Positions 60,147 to 64,000 of a DNA stretch of 64,000 bases are shown piece by piece; within the stretch, counting starts at the first letter, position 1, and every line of letters begins with the position of its first letter. This stretch comes from an uncultured Clostridium sp. (GTDB lineage: Bacteria > Bacillota > Clostridia > Lachnospirales > Lachnospiraceae). The notes beneath the pieces are model-generated. The model was given only the letters and a program-made list of their open reading frames with translations, was not told where the DNA came from and made no database searches. Both the position numbers and the translations under genes were made by a program. The DNA is taken from the NCBI GenBank assembly GCA_900547035.1, contig URFM01000007.1:30463-94462 (forward strand), in the 5' to 3' direction.

Positions 60147-60169
60147 GGGGCATTAGCGCAGTTGGGAGC
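60147..60169 (+). pseudogene. Truncated tRNA 5' half
   Basis: The 23 bases from GGGGCATTAGCGCAG to GGGAGC have the form of a tRNA acceptor strand, positions 8-9, and D arm (TAGC-GCAGTTGGGAGC). No anticodon stem, T arm or 3' acceptor follows: the sequence departs into CCGGTTGAAGCGG. It is best explained as the remains of a tRNA gene cut by a rearrangement upstream of the intact tRNA-Ala. Confidence 0.5.
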
Positions 60170-60219
60170 CCGGTTGAAGCGGTAAACAACCCCCGTACAG
60201 GGAACATAAAAATTAAACA

Positions 60220-60330
<111 letters not shown>

Positions 60331-60333
60331 ACG

Positions 60334-60364
60334 AAAACCTCACTTCTTCGGAAGTGGGGTTTTT
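60334..60364. terminator. Bidirectional terminator between tRNA-Ala and the recombinase gene
   Basis: AAAACCTCACTTC and GAAGTGGGGTTTT form a 13-bp stem (one wobble) with a TTCG tetraloop and T-runs on both strands. It ends the tRNA transcript and, four bases past its stop, the recombinase transcript. Confidence 0.85.
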
Positions 60365-60367
60365 GCT

Positions 60368-61990
60368 TTATGCAGCGATGGCAACGATGTCCATGCCCAT
60401 GCTGAACTGCTCAAAGTCAATGTTAAAGTCGATATGCAACTTGTAGTCCCGGTAGACCTCCACCCGCTTGATAAGGCAGTTGACGATCATTTTCTTTGCC
60501 TCCATGCTGGCGGTGTCGTACATATCAGCCCAAGAGATAATGTCATCGTATTGGGCGTTCAAGTGTTCCAGCACAGCCTGTCCTTCGTCATAGGCCAGTT
60601 GCGCCGCCTCAAGCTGCTGCTGAACTTCGAGACATTTTGTCTCACAGTCAGAAATCAGAGAGCCGAGCAAGTCCTGCGAAAAAGCACTTTCGCCGCGCAG
60701 GGATTTAATGACCTCGGCCTTCAGCATATTCAGCTCGGCAGATACTTTTGTATGTTCGGCCCGGATGCTGCGGAGCAGCGCTTTCCGTTCCTCCATCTTT
60801 TCTTTGTATCGGATATTGACGATCTCACTTTTGGGGACAGCTTTCATACGCTCAAAGATCTGTCGCACCACCTTATCAATGATGCCGTCAAGGGTATGTG
60901 CCGTGTACCCGGTCTGACCGTCACATTCCGTTTGCTTGCGGGTTTTGCCGTAGCAGATATACCGTACACGCTTTACAATGCGGTTTGGATCGTCCTTGCA
61001 GGGATAAGCCTTGCCGTTTGTGGTGAGTGAGAGCCGGGAGCCACAATGACCACAAAACACATTCCCGGCCAGCAGGGACTGGCCTCGGGTGTTGAGAGGA
61101 ACACGGCGCTCCTGTTCGGCAGAATTGGCACGGGAAGTGCGGATATGCTGTGCGGCCTCAAAGAGTTCCGGCGGGATAATCTGCAAGTGCAGCAGCACTT
61201 GGGATCGGCTATCGCCGCTGCGGAGTACGCCGGTATAGGTGAGGTTGCAGATGATACCCCGGATGCTGGCGTGGTGCCACATCTTACCCGACCTTGCCCG
61301 ATACCCGAGCTTATTCAGATAGGTGGCGATCCGCTGGGCTCCGTAGCCCTCATGCACATACTTGTCAAAGATAATCCGCACCACAGCGGCCTCGGCCTCG
61401 TTGACAACCAGCTCATAAACCTCATGCTTTCGCTTGTTGAAGCGGCCACTTTTTACGAGATCGTAGCCGTAGGGAGCAAGCCCGCCTTTGAAACCGCCGT
61501 CCTCGACAAGCTGGCCGAGGGCGGTTTTTGTGCGGATAGAAGTCTTTTCGCTTTCACCGTCAGCTTGCCAGAAGCGGATATAGTTGGTGAGTTTGTCGGT
61601 GTGGGTATCAAAACGCTGCTCACCCTCTTGGGTACTCCATACCCGGATGCCGTTCTTGACAAACCATTCCACCACAAAGGGCGTTTCGTCAGCGATACGC
61701 CCGATGCGGTCAAACATGAACACCAGCAGAATATCGAACTTGCCCTGCTTGGCCCGTTCTTTGATGATTTGGAGTTTGTCGCGGTTTTCGGCCCGTACCT
61801 TGTGGCCGGATACGCCGTCCTCCTGTTCTTCGTGAACAATCGTCCAGCCCATCTTTTCACAGAAGCGGTGGCACTCTCTGCGCTGCATGGGGATGTCGGC
61901 TTGGCTTTTATCGTCATAGTCCACTTGCTTGTCGGTGGACACTCTATACAAACAGTCAACGCGAGTTCCGATAAGAATGTTATTTTCCAT
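60368..61990 (-). CDS. Large serine recombinase of the mobile element
   Basis: A 539-residue site-specific recombinase started at the ATG at 61990 (MENNILIGTRVDCLYRVSTD), which follows AAAGGA by nine bases; the open frame reaches 62008. The catalytic domain has YRVSTDKQ with nucleophile Ser18, the MQRRECHRFCEKMGW helix and VFMFDRIGRIADE. The recombinase domain (GGLAPYGYDLV; GIICNLTYTGVL) and zinc-ribbon domain (GNVFCGHCGSRLSL ... YICYGKTRKQTECDG) follow, then a coiled coil with a terminal KRVEVYRDYKLHIDF strand. It should excise and integrate the element. It is shorter than TnpX of Tn4451. Confidence 0.95.
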   Translation of the reverse strand: MENNILIGTRVDCLYRVSTDKQVDYDDKSQADIPMQRRECHRFCEKMGWTIVHEEQEDGVSGHKVRAENRDKLQIIKERAKQGKFDILLVFMFDRIGRIADETPFVVEWFVKNGIRVWSTQEGEQRFDTHTDKLTNYIRFWQADGESEKTSIRTKTALGQLVEDGGFKGGLAPYGYDLVKSGRFNKRKHEVYELVVNEAEAAVVRIIFDKYVHEGYGAQRIATYLNKLGYRARSGKMWHHASIRGIICNLTYTGVLRSGDSRSQVLLHLQIIPPELFEAAQHIRTSRANSAEQERRVPLNTRGQSLLAGNVFCGHCGSRLSLTTNGKAYPCKDDPNRIVKRVRYICYGKTRKQTECDGQTGYTAHTLDGIIDKVVRQIFERMKAVPKSEIVNIRYKEKMEERKALLRSIRAEHTKVSAELNMLKAEVIKSLRGESAFSQDLLGSLISDCETKCLEVQQQLEAAQLAYDEGQAVLEHLNAQYDDIISWADMYDTASMEAKKMIVNCLIKRVEVYRDYKLHIDFNIDFEQFSMGMDIVAIAA

Positions 61991-62062
61991 ATTGATCCGT
62001 CCTTTCATTTGTCATAAGGGCAAACCAAAAGAGCGAATCAATACGCGGGAGATATGAACTTT

Positions 62063-62281
62063 TCAAGGTACATAGGGGCTACCCCCACTATTATTATCGC
62101 TCCGATTGGGGTGGATTGCAAGGATGTCGCCGTGGGTATGCTTGGCGGCATTGTTGGCAAAAGAGGATAGCAAAATCTGTTTCACATGGCCGAGGGCCGT
62201 TGTGTTTCTGCTATCGGCAAAGGTAGCGGATATTTGATAACCGTCAATGGCGAAAGTGGTTAATTCTCTTGTGCGCTCCAT
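62063..62281 (-). CDS. TnpW-like transposon-encoded protein
   Basis: A 72-residue protein beginning MERTRELTTFAIDGYQISAT with a perfect AAGGAGGT five bases before the ATG. The core IDGYQISATFADSRNTTALGHVKQILL resembles the TnpW family of small Tn4451-type transposon proteins. The function of that family is unknown. It lies 72 bp upstream of the recombinase start, so the two are probably transcribed together. Confidence 0.72.
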   Translation of the reverse strand: MERTRELTTFAIDGYQISATFADSRNTTALGHVKQILLSSFANNAAKHTHGDILAIHPNRSDNNSGGSPYVP

Positions 62282-62394
62282 AGATGACCTCCTTCACAAA
62301 TGGCGTAGAACTGATTGATCCCCGTTGTCTGTTGGGGAAACACGAAAAGGCGGCACCCGCGATTGGGTGTCGCCCTTTTGCCTTTCTCCACATT

Positions 62395-62409
62395 GGGACA
62401 ATTTGTCTC
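62395..62409. repeat. GGGACAA-N-TTGTCTC palindrome, copy 1
   Basis: A near-perfect 7-1-7 palindrome. It differs at two positions (the centre base and one arm base) from the perfect copy at 63246-63260. Both lie in gene-free parts of the element. Confidence 0.6.
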
Positions 62410-62508
62410 GAAGTTAGAATAAGGAGCGCCGCGCTCATTTTCTTGGCCCGTCATAAGACAGCTATACTCGGCGCGACGCTCCTTGCTGGGGTGATGCGGC
62501 AACTCCGG

Positions 62509-62531
62509 TGGACAGGCTGCCAGCCTGTCCA
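62509..62531. repeat. Perfect 23-bp palindrome
   Basis: TGGACAGGCTG at 62509-62519 is repeated as its exact complement, CAGCCTGTCCA, at 62521-62531, around one central C. It is the most symmetrical sequence in the element and a candidate protein-binding or cruciform site. Confidence 0.75.
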
Positions 62532-62733
62532 CTCGCGGATCGTGGCCGTGGGGTGGCAAGTCCCCACTTGCGGCGTTGGTGTGGATCGCTCGTCCTCCGT
62601 GTTGGAGAAGTCCTGGCGCACCCGCCGCCCGGCTCCTCGCACTATGCCCGGAGCCGCCGCTATTCAGTTGTGGAGAGGATCAACTCCTCTCATATACCAA
62701 GGACATTTGGAAGATGTTTTTTAACCCCCTACA

Positions 62734-63153
62734 TCAAACATTTTGCAAATATTTTTTCATGGACTTCAAACCCTGCTGGATAGATTTATGTACGGCGGCC
62801 ACGCTTACGCCATCGGCCTCGGCAACCTCAGTCATGCTCTTGCCTTCAATGATACAGGCATCAATGCGAAGCCCCTGCGTTTCGGGCAAAGTGTTCAGCG
62901 CGTTCCACAGATCGCAGAAACGCTCCATGCGCTCCAGCAGCTCCTGCGGGGTCGGCTCGGAAAGGCAGGCAGAGTATTCGATCCCATCATCACAGTCGAG
63001 GGAATACTGTGCCTTATTGCGGATTATCCGCCGCTGGTAGGCAGCCTCATACAGCTTGTCGGCCCGCAGCTCGGCGGCCACTTCATCGGAAACTTCGATA
63101 TATTCATCATGGGTGTGCCAAGAGTAAAAGTCCTTCAGATTGATAGTAGTCAT
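62734..63153 (-). CDS. Sigma-70-like factor of the mobile element
   Basis: A 139-residue protein with an N-terminal segment FYSWHTHDEYIEVSDEVAAE and a C-terminal region-4-like helix-turn-helix (DACIIEGKSMTEVAEADGVS, then VAAVHKSIQQGLKSMKKYL). Such small sigma-like proteins are standard in Firmicute conjugative elements and may direct transcription of element genes. GGAGGAAAATATA precedes the ATG. It has no clear region 2, so it may need a partner or act as a DNA-binding regulator. Confidence 0.85.
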   Translation of the reverse strand: MTTINLKDFYSWHTHDEYIEVSDEVAAELRADKLYEAAYQRRIIRNKAQYSLDCDDGIEYSACLSEPTPQELLERMERFCDLWNALNTLPETQGLRIDACIIEGKSMTEVAEADGVSVAAVHKSIQQGLKSMKKYLQNV

Positions 63154-63553
63154 TATATTTTCCTCCGTTCAGATTTTTGTTGTGGGTGGACGATCTGAAC
63201 GGGGGATGGCGGGGATCGGCAGCCGGGGCCGCCCCTGCCTACCTCGGGACAACTTGTCCCAAGGTGGGTATAGAAAACGCGCTCGCATGGCGTGATGCCA
63301 CACAAGCGCGTGAAATGACATTATTCTTAATGTACTGGCAAATTTCGCGTCCAATGCCGGACTTGCCCGGAGGGGGAGCTACGCTTTTTTTAGCTGGTGA
63401 AGATCATGCGTACTATGAAAAAGCAAAATGAACACGACGATCCCTCCTCGGAAACCGCCGTGTTCCTCATAAAGTCGTCGTATAACGCGGCGGCTTTAAT
63501 TGACAGCCGCCGAAAACAAAAGAGCCGATAATCCGCGCCTGAGGGCTAACGGG
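63154..63553. other. Intergenic region of the element without a supported gene
   Basis: No reading frame here has both a ribosome-binding site and a recognisable product. The region holds a perfect GGGACAA-C-TTGTCCC palindrome (63246-63260), GAACACG/CGTGTTC arms near 63429-63460, a CGGCGGCT/AGCCGCCG stem (63488-63495/63505-63512) and the terminator of the KTR gene at its right end. Confidence 0.55.
63246..63260. repeat. GGGACAA-N-TTGTCCC palindrome, copy 2
   Basis: A perfect 7-1-7 palindrome about 93 bp upstream of the sigma-like gene, where a regulator of that gene could bind. The related copy is at 62395-62409. Confidence 0.65.
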
Positions 63554-63564
63554 TTATCGGCTCT
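63517..63564 (-). terminator. Terminator of the KTR gene
   Basis: A perfect 11-bp stem (AGAGCCGATAA with TTATCGGCTCT) encloses a 22-nt loop and is followed on the minus strand by TTTTGTTTT. The stem includes the last codons and stop of the KTR gene. Confidence 0.8.
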
Positions 63565-63751
63565 GCGTCTGTGCGTCTGGCTCTGTGATAACTAAAATCT
63601 TAAATTTTTCTACGCTGATTAAAGTTTCTTGTTTGCATTTAGGACAAAACAAAGGAAAGTTTTTCAGCTCAGTATCTAACCGCAGCTTGATACGAGTTTT
63701 ACTGTTACAGACAGGACATAGCAGCCACTCGAAGCTATCCATATCGTTCAT
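63554..63751 (-). CDS. Cysteine-rich KTR-domain protein
   Basis: A 65-residue protein started at the ATG at 63751 (MNDMDSFEWLLCPVC), one base after the stop of the upstream gene; the open frame reaches 63808. It has CPVCNSKTRIKLR and FPLFCPKCKQETLI, two CXXC knuckles that should bind one zinc, and the K-T-R triplet that names the family. It ends EPDAQTQSR inside a terminator stem. These proteins are frequent passengers in Firmicute conjugative elements and of unknown function. Confidence 0.85.
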   Translation of the reverse strand: MNDMDSFEWLLCPVCNSKTRIKLRLDTELKNFPLFCPKCKQETLISVEKFKILVITEPDAQTQSR

Positions 63752-63752
63752 T

Positions 63753-64000
63753 TCAAATTTCCCTGAGCGTCCAAACTTTTTGAGCTGTGATAACAGAACC
63801 AATCGCAATTATCATAGCCAATAGGAAGAACGAAAACTGTATTCCACTTATTGCCACTGTGTAAACATCGAAGAATTTTAATGGCGTTAAGCAGTACAGC
63901 ATTGGAGCTTCAAGATATTCGGCGGTGATGCTGATGCCATAAAAGAGCAATAATATTCCCGCGCCTATCCGAACAGCCCCTTTATAGGTTCTCGTCAGGC
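63753..64000 (-). CDS. Membrane protein, C-terminal part (runs off the window)
   Basis: The frame is open to the right edge, so only the last 82 residues are seen. Two hydrophobic helices are visible: GAGILLLFYGISITAEYL and GIQFSFFLLAMIIAIGSVITA, with a short loop (YCLTPLKFFDVYTV) between and a KVWTLREI tail. I do not recognise the family. Its stop is separated by one base from the KTR start, so the two genes are coupled. Confidence 0.6.
   Translation of the reverse strand, partial: LTRTYKGAVRIGAGILLLFYGISITAEYLEAPMLYCLTPLKFFDVYTVAISGIQFSFFLLAMIIAIGSVITAQKVWTLREI

Larger units (their letters stand above)
62282..62733 (-). other. Gene-free, hairpin-rich region between the sigma-like gene and tnpW
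   Basis: I find no convincing gene in these 452 bases. Several strong secondary structures occur: a terminator-like stem at 62345-62379, a 14-bp stem with one mismatch at 62421-62434/62471-62484 around a 36-base loop, a perfect palindrome with 11-bp arms at 62509-62531, GCAAGT-CCCC-ACTTGC near 62557-62572, CGGCTCC/GGAGCCG near 62630-62656 and GAGAGGA/TCCTCTC at 62673-62691. It may be a structured leader, an RNA or a transfer/recombination site. Confidence 0.6.

Noticed and set aside
62260..62559. A 99-codon minus-strand frame overlapping the tnpW start
   Set aside because: It spans several perfect hairpins and palindromes, has no ribosome-binding site and no recognisable domain; the structure of the DNA explains the region better.
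63169..63431. Short frames on both strands upstream of the sigma-like gene, including a 38-residue plus-strand frame starting at 63315
   Set aside because: No Shine-Dalgarno sequence, no known family, and overlapping palindromic DNA. Kept as gene-free.

Overview
The window looks like a chromosomal segment of a Gram-positive gut clostridium, most likely Lachnospiraceae. The grounds are the order uvrC-hprK-murB-rapZ-whiA-HPr-dnaE-pfkA, purine-rich ribosome-binding sites throughout, GTG/TTG starts, and a Tn4451-like mobile element at the right end. Genus cannot be fixed from the sequence alone. Almost everything except 28.8-33.4 kb and the tRNA gene is on the minus strand.

Layout. (1) 1-2.3 kb: start of an M20 peptidase gene, a MarR regulator with a palindromic operator candidate between them, and an orphan OmpR-type response regulator overlapping a small membrane protein gene. 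(2) 2.3-33.4 kb: a large phospho-signalling island, the most unusual part of the window. Eight tandem paralogues (K8 to K1 in transcription order, 28628 down to 8016) each carry a zinc ribbon, a cytoplasmic Ser/Thr kinase, one membrane span and an extracellular internalin/SDS22-like leucine-rich repeat (LRR) domain. This is the domain set of plant receptor kinases in reverse order. They are followed, nearly gap-free, by a zinc-ribbon/FHA protein, a PP2C phosphatase, a secreted-protease/FHA protein, a second PP2C and a VWA/FHA protein, then by an XRE-type regulator. The promoter-region sequence upstream of the regulator is a near-copy (42 of 50 bases) of the one upstream of the kinase operon. 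Divergently, a ninth small soluble kinase heads an operon of three paralogous zinc-ribbon/membrane/beta-helix proteins. An AAA ATPase gene with its own promoter and tandem 34-bp repeats sits between K5 and K4.

(3) 33.4-49.1 kb: housekeeping genes lysS, greA, dusB, a DUF6145 gene, pfkA, dnaE, an HPr-like gene, whiA, rapZ, murB, hprK, uvrC and a DUF1653 gene. The HPr-like protein has Glu instead of His at position 15 but keeps Ser46, so it looks like a Crh-type regulator. (4) 49.1-58.5 kb: a GntR regulator and an operon for an oligopeptide-type ABC importer, a type I phosphodiesterase, a BtpA/SgcQ TIM-barrel protein and an MgtC-like membrane protein. (5) 58.7-60.3 kb: a lipoprotein of the DUF4015 glycosidase-like family, a truncated tRNA 5' half and a complete tRNA-Ala(GGC). 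(6) 60.3-64.0 kb: the end of an integrated element with a serine recombinase, TnpW, a sigma-like factor, a cysteine-rich KTR protein and structured, palindrome-rich intergenic DNA.

How the island may work (inference): the LRR, VWA, protease and beta-helix domains face outside; the kinases, FHA domains and phosphatases face inside. The receptors share a nearly constant kinase and differ in ectodomain, so many inputs could feed one phosphothreonine/FHA output that the PP2C enzymes reset. No type VI or type VII secretion gene, histidine kinase or diversity-generating reverse transcriptase is present in the window.
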